This document shows, one piece after another, positions 47,062 to 57,837 of a stretch of DNA of 64,000 nt; the stretch's first letter is position 1; every line of letters starts with the position of its first letter. The stretch covers positions 1,895,111-1,959,110 of the forward strand of contig BCJC01000002.1 in NCBI GenBank assembly GCA_001600175.1, in the 5' to 3' direction. The DNA is from Erythrobasidium yunnanense. Lineage: Eukaryota; Basidiomycota; Cystobasidiomycetes; Erythrobasidiales; Erythrobasidiaceae. The notes under the pieces are model-generated. The model had not been told where the DNA came from. It ran no database searches and worked only from the letters and a program-made list of their open reading frames with translations. A program made the translations under genes and the position numbers.

Positions 47062-47983
47062 CGTTTACACTCTCTATGCAGATGGCTTGAAATGGGACAG
47101 GTTTGAGCGTGCACTTTGAATGCGAATGTAAGGGTAGATTGAAGAACGTTGATGTATAGTGGGTGTATGTATGTGTTGATGATGTATAATCTTGTGTTAA
47201 CGTTGTCCTTCCATCGTATAAGTCGTTCTCTGGTTAACCCTACCTTCTCGAGCTCTGCGCTTCCTCCCTGGCTTTGCTTTGCCGTACCAGCCGAGCCGGA
47301 CGGACCTGGCAAAGAGAGAACAAAGAGTTTGGCTAACACGTGGCGCGTGCCTGGCGTATTCAAATGCATACGGTATCATAGTAGTATGAAAGCAGTCCTG
47401 AATACATTGTTGTGATGATGTAGAAGTATCAATCTTCCATTCTACAATATCCCGTTGGTTTCCCTGTGCCCAACTCAGCCCAAGTCAAAGCTCGTCAATC
47501 CGACATATTTCCACCATCTTACAGATGTATAATACATTGTTATGTTTCTGATACATGGCTACATCCACATTAACAGGCTGCTGTGCCTCACCAATCCAGT
47601 CTGACCCACTCGGCTGCAGCAACTCTCCTATCGGGCCTCAATCAACCCAATCCCAGTCCCAACTCTGTCTGCGTGAAGACTACCCGCGCACTGCTCGAGC
47701 TCACAGGATCCAGTCAAGTACGGTAATTATATGGGCGTGGGAGACTGCAGATGATGAAGGAGGATGAACGGAGAATGGACAACGATGAGCTGGCTGCCGC
47801 TGGGCTGCGCGCAAAGGATTGATTAGATACGCGGTTTCTGCGCTGGTCTTCTCGTTCACATTCAAGTGATTCGTTTGGATACATGTTGGGTGTCGAGGCA
47901 TCATGGTCGTGTCTTGATGGATTTATCGTTCTTAGAGTCGCCTTGATCTTGTCGCAATCCATTCCTCGTCGACTTGCCTTGCC
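47062..47983. other. Divergent intergenic region between RGS and KEX1 genes, 0.9 kb
   Basis: This spacer holds the promoters of both genes. It may also contain an undetected 5' exon of KEX1, because the first clear KEX1 exon lacks a signal peptide. An open frame from ATG 47883 contains a hydrophobic stretch (FIVLRVALILSQS) that could serve as one. No other element is evident. Confidence 0.5.
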
Positions 47984-50532
47984 ATGTCCGTCGCCTCGCT
48001 CATCCATGAGCATTCCTATAGCTATCAGAGGCAGATCCAGGACGGGACATTGCGTACTCAACTCGACAATGAAGACGGTCCAGAATCAAGCTCGAACGGC
48101 GCGAAAAGAAGCACTCGCAAACGGCAACGGCGAGCAGAAACAGACGCCGTAACTACAACAACATCATGGACACCTCCCTCCGCTGCAAGCTACTACATCC
48201 CAACCTTACCGGGTTTGGACAGCGCAAGTACGCTCACGCTCTTCGGAGGGCATATTCCAAGCACAATTACAGCGAATGGACCTGTAGATACAGATGTGGG
48301 TGCATCGTCTACTTCATCTACAAGTGCGAGCGTGGATAATGGCAACGCACACCTCTTCTTCTTCCTCGCGAAAGCCAAGCATATAGCAGAGAAGGAGAAG
48401 CTGGTGCTCTGGCTTAATGGAGGCAAGTACAGTACAGTCTCCCTATAAAGAGATCCCATGTAACTGACTCGTGAACCGTATTAGGACCCGGCTGCTCGTC
48501 CTTCGATGGAGCCCTCATGGAGATTGGACCGTTACGGATGGTAGAGGGCAAGAAAGGGAAACAAGTGATAGAGCAGGAAGGAGCATGGAACGAGTATGCG
48601 AACGTGCTATTCCGTGAGTCCAGCTCGCAGGCCAACTTCGTCTCTCAAGACGCGTGTCAGAATAATGCTAATACACCCTCAATCTGTTCGTGCTTCTGTA
48701 TACAGTCGACCAACCTGCAGGAACAGGCTACTCTTATGTCGAAAACTCGAAATACGTCCATTCAGGACAACAAGCAGCTGCTCAAATAGTCACTTTCTTA
48801 CAAAACTTCTATAGTGTCTTCCCAGAGTATGAACGAATGGATCTATATGTCGCTGGAGAGTCTTTCGCTGGGATCTGGATCCCGTATCTCGTGGGTCGCG
48901 TATCTTACAGAGAGGAGGTTCTCAACGCTGATATAGTGTTTTCGTGGTGTTTTCAGGCCGATGCACTACTCACTACAAAGCAAGTGAACGTTAATCTGCG
49001 CGGTCTTCTAATAGGCAACGGCTGGATTGATCCATACAACCAATACCCCGCCTACTTAGATTTCGCGTATTCCTCCAAACTCCTCACTCCCGGCACGAAC
49101 GCCGCCAAGAACGTAGAACGAGCAGTCGCAAACTGTGATGCTGAACGGAAAAGGATAGGAAAAGATGATTTTCCAATCAATAATGGGATGTGCGAAGGGA
49201 TATTGAGTAGTATTACGGAAACGACGCTGCAGGTCGTTAATGGAGTGACGTATTGTGTGAATAATTATGATATTCGGTGGGTTCCTCTTTCACTCTCGTT
49301 CCTTCTGTCCTAGCTGAATCTTGGGCATGGAAACTGCAGCCTCACCGACACTCACCCTGCATGCGGGATGAACTGGCCCAACCTCCTTCCCGACATGTAT
49401 GACTACCTTCCCCGGCCCGACGTCGTTTCCGCCTTCCACGCCTCCTCCAAAACAAGTAAATGGGTAGAATGCAACGGGCACGTCAGTTCCTCCTTCTGGG
49501 CGCGCACCAAACCCTCCGTCCAGCTCCTGCCTTCTTTACTAGAGAGAAAGGTCCCGATATTGCTCTTTAGTGGCATGCAGGACTTGATCTGTAATCATGT
49601 GGGAACGGAGAGGTTCATTGAGAATCTGGAATGGGCAGGTGGGAAAGGGTTTGGGAATGGGACGGAGAAAAGGGACTGGTTTGTAGATGGAAGACTGGCG
49701 GGTACATGGACGGTAGATAGGAACTTGACCTATGTCCAGGTGCACAATGCTTCGCATATGGTGGGTCGCCCTGTCTCACATGTTTTCGGAGTTTACGTAC
49801 TGAGATTAGGGCGTTGTTTGGCAGGTCCCTTTCGACCTCCCCATAGTCGCACACGACATGCTCTCCCGCTTCCTGAGCACAGACTATATCAGCGCAGCAG
49901 GCGCAGCCGCGCTCGTTCCATCTCGAATAGGGAACGAAGAAGCCTCCATAGTCGGGGAAACACACGTTAACGGCACCGCGCTGGACTCTTCCAACCCTCT
50001 TTCTTCCGACTCCGACTCCCTCCTCTCTGATTCTACCTCAATCGAAGAAAGCGCAAAATCACCCGTCGCGGATGCGTATTATAATATAGGCGCTGCGCTC
50101 CTCGTACTGCTGATAGTGGTGGCGTTCGGGTCATGTTTCATCTATCGACAAAGGAAGCGACGGCGATCGATCTTCAGTAAAGGCTTTTCTCTGAGCGGGT
50201 CGAATGGGCCGAGTGAGTCGCCTGGAGGAGTAGGTGTAGGCTCGCCGTATTCGCATCGAAGACACAGGTCGAGCGGGGCACACTCCCATGCTTCTTCTTC
50301 GAGACGATCAGGACAGCATGCTGGTCTGGGCTTAGATACGGATGAACACGCTACGAATGAGGAAACGAATGAGTTACTGCCCATGCACCATAAAAGACAG
50401 GAATCAAATACGATGTCGCATAAGGGTGAAGAACTGTTTTCGGTAGGAGAGGACGATGAGGAGGAAGAAGCAGCGTACGATTCGGAAGAAGAGGGGAATC
50501 TAGGGAGAGCAGGAAGGAAGTTCAGTGCGTAG
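47984..50532 (+). CDS. KEX1: Pheromone-processing carboxypeptidase KEX1
   Basis: Six exons (47984-48422, 48485-48613, 48706-48890, 48957-49276, 49340-49760, 49825-50532) encode 733 residues. This Golgi serine carboxypeptidase trims C-terminal Lys and Arg after Kex2 cleavage. Family marks are [57 protein letters not shown], the nucleophile in [39 protein letters not shown], the Asp in [17 protein letters not shown] and the His in [13 protein letters not shown]. One helix ([20 protein letters not shown]) and a basic-then-acidic cytosolic tail end the protein, as in yeast Kex1. The nucleophile motif is GESFAG rather than the common GESYAG. The first intron has a GC donor (GAG|GCAAGT). The true start is unsure: Met 47984 gives no signal peptide, so an upstream exon is likely. 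Confidence 0.93.
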
Positions 50533-50781
50533 AGATAGCAAGTATGCTGTGCGGGCGGGGTCGGACGAGCATTTGCTTGTAACATCAGTTTGTTGTTCCC
50601 ACATAACCAGATATGAAGTGGAGTAGAAAACTAGATGCATTGTCCCTTGAAGTCTCTGTCCTGTTGCTAGAACATCAACATGCTTGCGGTACCGAAAGTC
50701 CTTATGCTACATAACCTGCAAGAACGCTGTCGTGTATGTCGCCGATAAAGGAGAATTGCCGATTGATCCAAGCTCTAAAGT

Positions 50782-51756
50782 CTATTCATCTGCGATATAT
50801 GCCAGAGCACATATAAAGAGGACCATAAAGAGGAGGTAGGATCCGAGAATAATGAGAACGAGCATAGCTCTTTTGTGCTGCGGCGCTTCCTTCTTTATCC
50901 TGTATGCCCATAAGCCAGGCAAGCCGAATCTCTTTCGTATCCTTGCTACTTTCTCCTCTTCTTCTAATTTCTTGTCTTCGTTCTCGCCATACGTCGTTAT
51001 ATAGCATTTCGGCGCTTGCGTAGCAGTGATAGTGATGAAGGACGTCTCTTCTTCACCTGATGCTGCTGTGCTAGGCAACGCAGCTGGTATAGAAACGGGA
51101 TTCGAGGATGGATGTTCTGCTTGTATGAGCTGCCGACACTTTTCGGGATGCTTCTTGTCTTCAACAAGCACTTTTGAACGCATGGCGAACGCGTCGGAAA
51201 GCTTGCAGGGTCCGCCAATACCGCCTTGATAGCTTGGAGGTAGGATGATCGTGCATGACCGTCCGCGAAGAACGACTTCTAGGTCTATAGGTGGCATTCG
51301 CACAGTGCCATTTGCAGAAGTGTCGCTTCTCTGCACTTGTTAATCAGTTTTAAGCGGCTTCTATAGAAAGTCTCTCGGACGTACAATATCAAGCACTGCC
51401 GGCTCGCCCATTTCGCATTCGACTTTGATGCTCGTCTTCTTCTGTCCTCTCAGGTAGAGTATGATCTCCATCTTCCCCGCCGTGACGAAGTACGCATTCT
51501 TTGCTTCTGTTCTCTCCTGCTCATTTCTGAAACGACCGAGTTCAGGTGCAATGTCCGAGTCAAGATAGAAAGTTCCTTGAATGTTCTTGGTAGCGCGATG
51601 GATGTAGTTGACGCCTTGTTGCCAGGCTAGACCAGCGCCTGAAGGATACGCTGGAGGATATGACGAGCTCGCATTGCTCGTTGCATTACCGGTAACAGAT
51701 GTGATGTCGGGCGCTGTGTCTTCATCGTCAAGTTGTACAGGCTGATAGCCCGACAT
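50782..51756 (-). CDS. Tail-anchored membrane protein with beta-rich cytosolic part, unknown function
   Basis: Two exons (51756-51385 and 51330-50782) encode 306 residues. After a Ser/Pro-rich N-terminus (MSGYQPVQLDDEDTAPDITS) comes a probable beta-rich domain: QGTFYLDSDIAPELGRF, AKNAYFVTAGKMEIILYLRG, TSIKVECEMGEPAVLDI and then PIDLEVVLRGRSCTIILPPS. This alternation of short strands resembles the putative adhesin-like (DUF7330-type) region of fungal proteins; I hold that match weakly. A charged helix (DKKLEEEEKVARIRKRFG) and a C-terminal hydrophobic segment (AMLVLIILGSYLLFMVLFIC) leave only seven residues outside (AYIADE end), so it is tail-anchored. There is no signal peptide. It ends tail-to-tail with KEX1, 249 bp away. 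The intron acceptor could also sit five bases earlier. Confidence 0.72.
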
Positions 51757-53326
51757 GCTGTTGTTAGATGTGTCGAAAGCAATCAAGCAAGCATTGCCAA
51801 AAGATCAAGTTCTTGGCCGGAGACGTGACGACGTGTCAGGAACAAAGGTTACTGATGCGATGGAGGTACGCTACATGAGTGCATATAGAGACGAAGACAA
51901 GGCTCTCTCTATCCATACAGCCGTTAGACCTTGCATTTTTACGCGGTGCGAGCGAAAATGCTGTGATCAAAGTAGAAGCCTGAAACTGTGAATGCTTCGG
52001 TAGCTTTGCTGTAGAGCATGTCCTGTATGACGATCGCTAGATCGGGTGATGATGCCAAGAAAGCTGTGCAATTCGCTGTAGCAGTCCTGGAGCCCAGACT
52101 AAAAAGATGAGTGTCAATTAGCCATTTTAGCAGTTACAGACAACAAGATTACGCGGCATCGCCATTCTACTTGGTGAATGGATCACCATGATGGGCTCTG
52201 GCTTCTTGGGGGACGTAAGCCGTTTGCAAAAATGGATGAAGCGGACCCTCTTCTGCAGAAACAATTTCGAGCAGTATCTGTAGTGGTACCGATCTTTTCG
52301 TTTGCTTACAGCCGTACAGATAGTAGAATGTGCGTCGTTGATCGATCGATAACAAGCACTGCATCGAGACGACCTGTCGAGTCTTGCCCTTGCATGCCAG
52401 ATGTCATTGAGTAGACAGGCTTCCCGGTATGAAGCTATGTTGGACGTGCTGCAGTGGGCGCAAGTATGAGAGTAGCACTCTGAGGTACCAGACAGGCACT
52501 GAACAGGGACATTGTGCTGAAACAGGTACGAATCAGGTCGCGAGCGGGATAGATGGGAGCGGGAGGCTTCGGGAGACGGGAGACGGGCACGGGATAGTAG
52601 ATATGCTTCATACGAGATAGATAGGAAGGACTTCATTCTCGATGGGAGCCTCACTAGCATCCTGGACAGGCGGGAGCCTGTTCGAGTAAGAGGGCAAAGC
52701 CTGCGTTACCCGTCAAGCTTGACAAAAGATCCATCATAGACGCGTTCTTGAGTATCTCGTTGATAGCGTCAGCTTCATGGGATACGGGAGCATCTTTCGG
52801 GACGGGACAAGGGATGAAGGGAAGCTCTCCCGAAACAGCGCAGCCCTGGGAGAGGCACGATGTCTCATGTTTGTTGATTGTGAGAGATCAGCTTGCTTTC
52901 GCAGGATGTGACAGTCAGGTTGTGGTCGAGAAGAAACCGGTGGAGGGTCTCTTTCTTGACGATACCTAGCATACTCGATGACTGCATATCGATTCAGACC
53001 GCCGTAATTCAGCTTGCACGCTTCATGCATAATATTTACATTCGCTGCGGACTTACTTTGATACGTCAACGCTCGAATGACCCCTGGCTGGCCATGGCTA
53101 AGCGAACGCGAAGGCCAGAAGATCGCCGTCCCGGACGAACGTTACTTCGCTAATCAGCTTTCTCGCTCTCTCTCTCTTTCCTTCTTTCCCATCCATTCTT
53201 TTCTGACCACTTTCATTCCAACTTGTCCTTGCCTTGCCCATATCCACGCTGAGACAACAGCAGCTATATCACACTCTCTATCCTTACTTGTCACTCCTTG
53301 ACACTCCGCTCACTTAGCTCGCAAAC
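51757..53326. other. Gene-poor divergent region, 1.57 kb
   Basis: This is the longest stretch without a supported gene. It contains scattered GGGAGACGGGAGACGGG-type repeats near 52565-52590. A possible tiny spliced frame on the minus strand (52654-52987) is described under findings. The last 170 bases before 53327 are a CT-rich leader of the secreted-protein gene. No tRNA, rRNA or transposon signature was seen. Confidence 0.5.
53158..53326 (+). promoter_or_regulatory. Pyrimidine-rich leader upstream of secreted-protein gene
   Basis: The run starts with CTTTCTCGCTCTCTCTCTCT and stays C/T-rich, with few purine runs, up to the ATG at 53327. CT blocks just before the coding start are a usual mark of transcription start regions in fungi, often of well-expressed genes. 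Confidence 0.4.
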
Positions 53327-54394
53327 ATGCACGTCCACGTATCCAGTATCGTCCTTCTATCCCTACCCTTACTCGTTCAATGCGACCCTCTCCGCTTCAA
53401 GCGCCGAGTAGCTACCCTTCCTACTTCTCTCGCAATACCTTCGCCCCTTTCGCCATCCGAATCCTCGACTTCCCTCGCAGCTCCAGGCGCAGCTGCAAAC
53501 GTACCACTCGCAGCACCCACGCATGCACCTCCTACTCCAGCCAAACGCAACTTGAAACAAGCTAGTCGAAGACAGATCGAGCTTCGTCAAAAGTTGGAGG
53601 ATAGTATCGCTGCGTCCAGGAACCGCGGTGGGCTGCATCGTCGTGGGCTGCAAGCTAGACAGTCACCTACACCCGGTGGACCACCTACTTCTGGATTCGG
53701 TGGGTTTAGATTCGTCTCTCGTGACCAGGCTCTAGCTAACAGGTATTCGCAGGCGACATCTTCCGCCCTGCTCCTAGCCAAGGTATCGACACTGGTAGCA
53801 GAAGACCTGCTTTCACTGTTCCTTTCGATATCATCGTGAACAATGCGGCATACTCGATCTCTGATCTTATCGTCGATGTCAATGGCGTGAGTATACTCAT
53901 TTTTCCGTCTTTACTTAGAGACATACTAAGCGTAATTGATAGGCCTTCTCCTTCATTCGAGACAACCAAGGAGTCTCCGCGATCCCTTTCAACCGCGATC
54001 TATACCTCTCCGACGTATCGCAAGCCGTCACCTACGCCTGGACCACCACGACCTTGGTTCTCGAATGGGAGGGCATAATCTGGTTCGACAGATTCAATTC
54101 GAACGTCCAGAAAAACCTCTTCAAGGTCATCTACGATACAGCCAAGCCCAACAAGTTCTTGTTTGTATATGAGCAGGGTCCATTCGCTCCGATTGGTCAA
54201 CCTGCTGTACAGACCAAGATTGGCTTCACTACTCGTGAGCATTGCCTAAGATGCAGAGACGTAGAGCAAACACTGATGGGATGTCCTGCACAGCCAATGC
54301 GAACCTGCTCCAGTTCATCAAGCCGCAGCCTGGAATGACGGTCGAGATCGACACTCTCGCCAACACAATCACACAAGGCTGGTTAGGTGCATGA
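53327..54394 (+). CDS. Secreted protein with propeptide-like N-terminus, unknown function
   Basis: Four exons (53327-53699, 53753-53886, 53943-54234, 54294-54394) encode 299 residues. A signal peptide (MHVHVSSIVLLSLPLLVQCD) is followed by an Ala/Pro/Ser-rich region, then a cluster of basic pairs (FKRRVA, AKRNLK, SRRQIEL, LHRRGLQARQ) that offers several Kex2-type cleavage sites. The mature C-terminal 180 residues look like a compact beta-rich domain: PAFTVPFDIIVNNAAYSISD, VTYAWTTTTLVLEWEGIIWF, NLFKVIYDTAKPNKFLFVYE and then GMTVEIDTLANTITQGW. No cysteines remain in it, and no family is recognised. The first intron (53700-53752) removes what would otherwise look like a frame shift. A cell-wall or effector-type role is possible but not shown. 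Confidence 0.75.
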
Positions 54395-55006
54395 GAGAGA
54401 ACATCAGTAAGACCGTTCCGCCAAGGCCCGTACAACAAAACGTTAGCTTCAGAACCTCCTTCACATATCCATCAATTGCTCCCTGCCTTTGCTTTCTTTC
54501 ATATTTCTTCAATCGTTCTTCATTGCAAACTGCAGTTTAGACTTAGCGGTCAGTCATTCCTTCATTAGTTTGTCTTCCACATTTCAGATATATATCGGGC
54601 TTCGCATTTTTTCGGAATTAGCGTTGTCCACATTTCTCGGTCATGTAGCTATGTAATCAAGCAATGCTTCACAGTCATCTGAAGAAGTAGAGAGCGTGTG
54701 ATCAGATCCTTCGTGAGGGAGTCTCAGCCTTGGCGAAAAGTTGACCGCTCGCACGGAAGTTGAGGAGAGAAGGAATAGCGAGATATGCATTGCCAGGTAA
54801 ATGTTGCCCGGGAACTACCCAGTAACGCTCTTATGCATTATCCCTAAAGGTGACACCCTTGATCTGCCCAGTCCGAAATGTCTGCCTGTCACTTCATCAA
54901 GCGTTCTCTCCAGTCACAAGATCCATCCAGCTGTTGCAATATCTCCTCTATCCCTCATCTCTTCAAGCCCAGCCGTACAGACGAAATGCGGAAAACGAGG
55001 TTGCGT
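54395..55006. other. Convergent intergenic region, 612 nt
   Basis: These are the 3' flanks of the secreted-protein gene and of the eL29 gene. I see nothing else in them. Confidence 0.55.
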
Positions 55007-55566
55007 CTACTCTTCCATCTTTGCCTTGCGTGCCTCTCGCGTTCTGCACCGAGACAAGGCATTAGTGATGCGATCTCCCTGTATTATAGCTTGCATGATA
55101 GTCTACTCACGCCTTCTCCGTTCCAATCTTTGCGTACTTGGAGTTTCTGCGCATCTTAGGGTCGACCTGCATAACGAATTCGTCAATCTTGATGGCCAGC
55201 GAGCGTAGCTGTTCCAATGTAGTCTATACGTACACCTCTCAATGAAGGGTACTTTGACGTTCTGAAGGGAGATGCTTGTCAGCTATTATCGTCTATCAGG
55301 TCAAGTAGAGGTTGCTGACTTCGGGCGTTTGATACCATTCTTGTGGGCCTTCTTGTTCCTATTATCCAGCAGAACGTATTGCAGTCAGTATTCGTTCGTT
55401 CACGCTGTCCTGAGATGCCGTTCTCGCTGGCTGGAAAAAAGGCCGCTCGACTAACTGGTTGTGATTGGTGTGGTTCTTTGACTATTGAGAGTAGCAGCAT
55501 GTAAGTAGCTGTTACATCTACAACGTAGCTCTCCGTCGTCTCTCTGCTGCAGCTTACCTTGGCCAT
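55007..55566 (-). CDS. RPL29: 60S ribosomal protein eL29
   Basis: Six very small exons (55566-55558, 55481-55456, 55358-55320, 55261-55234, 55166-55111, 55043-55007) of 9, 26, 39, 28, 56 and 37 nt encode 64 residues, so no single open frame reveals the gene. The protein begins MAKSKNHTNHNQNKKAHKNG and continues IKRPKTSKYPSLRGVDPKMR, RNSKYAKIGTEKATREARKA, KMEE. The MAKSKNHTxHNQ and KAHKNGIKxPK blocks and the SLxGVDPKxxRN block are diagnostic of eL29, a basic protein of the large subunit. The length matches other fungi (59-65). All introns are GT-AG with phases 0, 2, 2, 0 and 2. The gene is about two-thirds intron, as often seen for ribosomal protein genes in intron-rich basidiomycetes. Confidence 0.95.
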
Positions 55567-55900
55567 TTTGGGGGAGAGGGTTTCGCGAGAGAAGAGAGCC
55601 AAGTCTGGAAGATTTCTCAACTTCGAGGAGGCCCTTTCAGGAAATCGCCAACACAGCAAATTGAAGCAAGGCGCAAGTGTTCGAGTAGTATATACGAATG
55701 ATATGCTATGTTTCTGCCTGCGAAAGCGCTATCTTCATTACGAAATTTCGAGGAAGAAAGGCCGACGCAGAAGCTAGCATTGCAGCCCTAGGGGGTCTTT
55801 GACGGCATTAGCTCTTTCCTCAAGCTATCTCTATGTCTCAAAACGGACATGAAACGAATGTTCTTCCTGCTCGATGCGCCGCCTGCTCGATGCGCCAGGT

Positions 55901-56939
55901 CTACATATGCTCGCTGATCCTTCTGACAAGTTTCGGTTCACTACTCTCCTTCTCTTCCACCCACTTCGATCTCCAAGTAGTGCTCCACCTTGCACAACGT
56001 TTCAGTCCTTTTCATCGATGTCGAACTGCCGGGAAAACTCACCAAGTCGAGCAGAATGCAGTCCCATTATCGTACATCTGGATAGCTCTTTCCAGCTCAA
56101 AGTCATGCTTGGCGTGCACTGCGATGTCAATTCTATCTCCAGGCGGATCCAGGACGCAAGGATACCAGGCGTATGGGTAGACCAGTTCTGCCGGTAGCTC
56201 GACCAAGGCTGGCTCCTCCGAAAACGCCTTCTGAGCGTGATATGCATCCGCAGCACGCGTCAAGCCTTGTGGACCCGTCACCTGTCCTACTATACTCTGC
56301 ACATCATGCCCTTCTACCTTTCTCGAACTCTCCCAGGTCTGCTTGGCCTGATCTAGCGGGAACTTCCAGAAAGGATGGCCAGGAGTGGATGCAAAGATCG
56401 CATTGTAGAGGGTTCTCTGGTCGTAGCCATCTGAGCCTGCCTTTACCAGCGGCATGACACCCACGAAAGCTGAATCTGGATTCTTGGCGCAATGCTCCCT
56501 CAGAAGCGGTGAGAGACACTTGAAGGACGAATAGTCAAGGTCGATATATATACCTCCGTATCTGTGCATGTATAGATTCCTAGAGAAATCCGCTCTGTAG
56601 ATTTCGGCTGGAAAAGCTTTGAAGAGATCTAGATGATCTGGATAATGCTCTTTGACAAGCTGTAGATTATCTTCATCTTGCCAGAGCACGTGTAGATAAT
56701 CTGGATATTGCTCGTCCCAGCTCTCTTGCAGCTTCGCGAAAAAGGGCGGCAGGGTTGTCGCTTTCCAACTCTGTTGAGATATCATGGAAACGCATCAGCA
56801 CCTTATTGCGCTTCATGAGAGTCACGAAGACCGCTCGCGAACTGACCTGATGGATGATTTTGGGCAGCTTCGTCCCTTCGATGACTGGAATATCCTCGGC
56901 CTTCAAGGCCTGCAGCTCAGCTACTGTGATGCGCTTCAT
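55901..56939 (-). CDS. GT32 family glycosyltransferase with DXD motif (OCH1/SUR1-like)
   Basis: Three exons (56939-56847, 56770-56043, 55988-55901) encode 302 residues. The start MKRITVAELQALKAEDIP leads to KLPKIIHQSWK, the conserved first block of the family. It is followed by YLHVLWQDEDN, FPAEIYRADFSRNLYMHRYG and GIYIDLDYSSFKCL, which carries the metal-binding Asp-x-Asp. Further on are FVGVMPLVKAG, NAIFASTPGHPFW and VTGPQGLTRA. Fungal members move mannose onto N-glycans (Och1) or inositol-phosphoceramide (Sur1/Csh1). This protein has no clear membrane helix at either end, unlike Och1 (N-terminal anchor) and Sur1 (C-terminal helices), so it may lack an exon or be soluble. The last intron is inferred; reading through it ends at TAFCSTW instead. 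Confidence 0.87.
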
Positions 56940-57837
56940 CCTGAGTGTGCGATGATATGAACAAGAATCAAGAACGTCTCGAAGAGCGCAGCGCGCAGCT
57001 TGGCTATGCACGGTCCCTCAGACCTTCTCGGACCTACAGACGCGAATGACCCCTCGTCATGCTTTGGTAGTCGACACTCTCAAAGGCTTCTTTGCGATTC
57101 ATAAACACCTGTGTACATATCTTATGGCACCTCTTCTCTGCAGCATCCAGCTTACAAGCTCCTTTCAGTCCAATCCAAATGCTCAGCTAGATTATCGCAG
57201 ACTACCACTCCCTGGGGCAAAGGATTGAACAAGCCATTGAGAGACCCTTGATCTCGAAGAATAACAGCCCATTCTGACTGTACCACATGATGAAGGACTA
57301 AACGAAGTTTTAGTCGTGCCCTCTGACCAAGCAAGACGAACTCGACAGATAATACACTTGCATCTACTACGATAGCCGACAACAAGCCCATATATACCTA
57401 CTCCTTCGCATCAATCGATGACAGAAACAGCACGCCAGCGCGCTGAGAAATTGTAGATTTTCTCCACATTGAGTCCGCAGATGTTACATCGGCGCACGCA
57501 AGCAAGCTCGAAGAGAGCATCCCTCGTGAATCATCCATCACATCGACTACATGAGGTGTGTGGGCTGGGTCAAGATACAAGGCTATATGGAGCGGAGATG
57601 CCCAAACGAGCTTTGTCTCAAGCTATATGAGGGTCACTTCCGCTATATGAGTATGCCGTGCACCTCGATGTTGTCCAGCATGGATGTGGTTGTGCTGTAG
57701 GCCGACTCAAACGTGTATTGGCATTTCGGCATTTGCAGCTGGTCATTTCGCGAAATCTCGTTTGCATGTTTGCACATTCCCGACCCGTTCTACATCAAAT
57801 TTCTCTTGAAGATACACCGCAATACTATCGCACCCTC
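56940..57837. other. Divergent intergenic region, 0.9 kb
   Basis: This is the shared upstream region of the GT32 gene and KAP120. An open frame continues in phase upstream of the KAP120 ATG to about 57658 but shows no family resemblance. I see no RNA gene or repeat. Confidence 0.5.

Noticed and set aside
52127-52660. 178-codon open frame on the minus strand
   Set aside because: Composition is Ser/Arg/Cys-rich with no motif or conserved pattern, typical of a chance frame in GC-balanced DNA.
53690-53760. Apparent frameshift in the secreted-protein gene
   Set aside because: A 53-nt GTGGGT...CGCAG intron (53700-53752) joins the two frames exactly. A 10-nt intron at 53741-53752 was also considered, but it is too short and gives the wrong phase.
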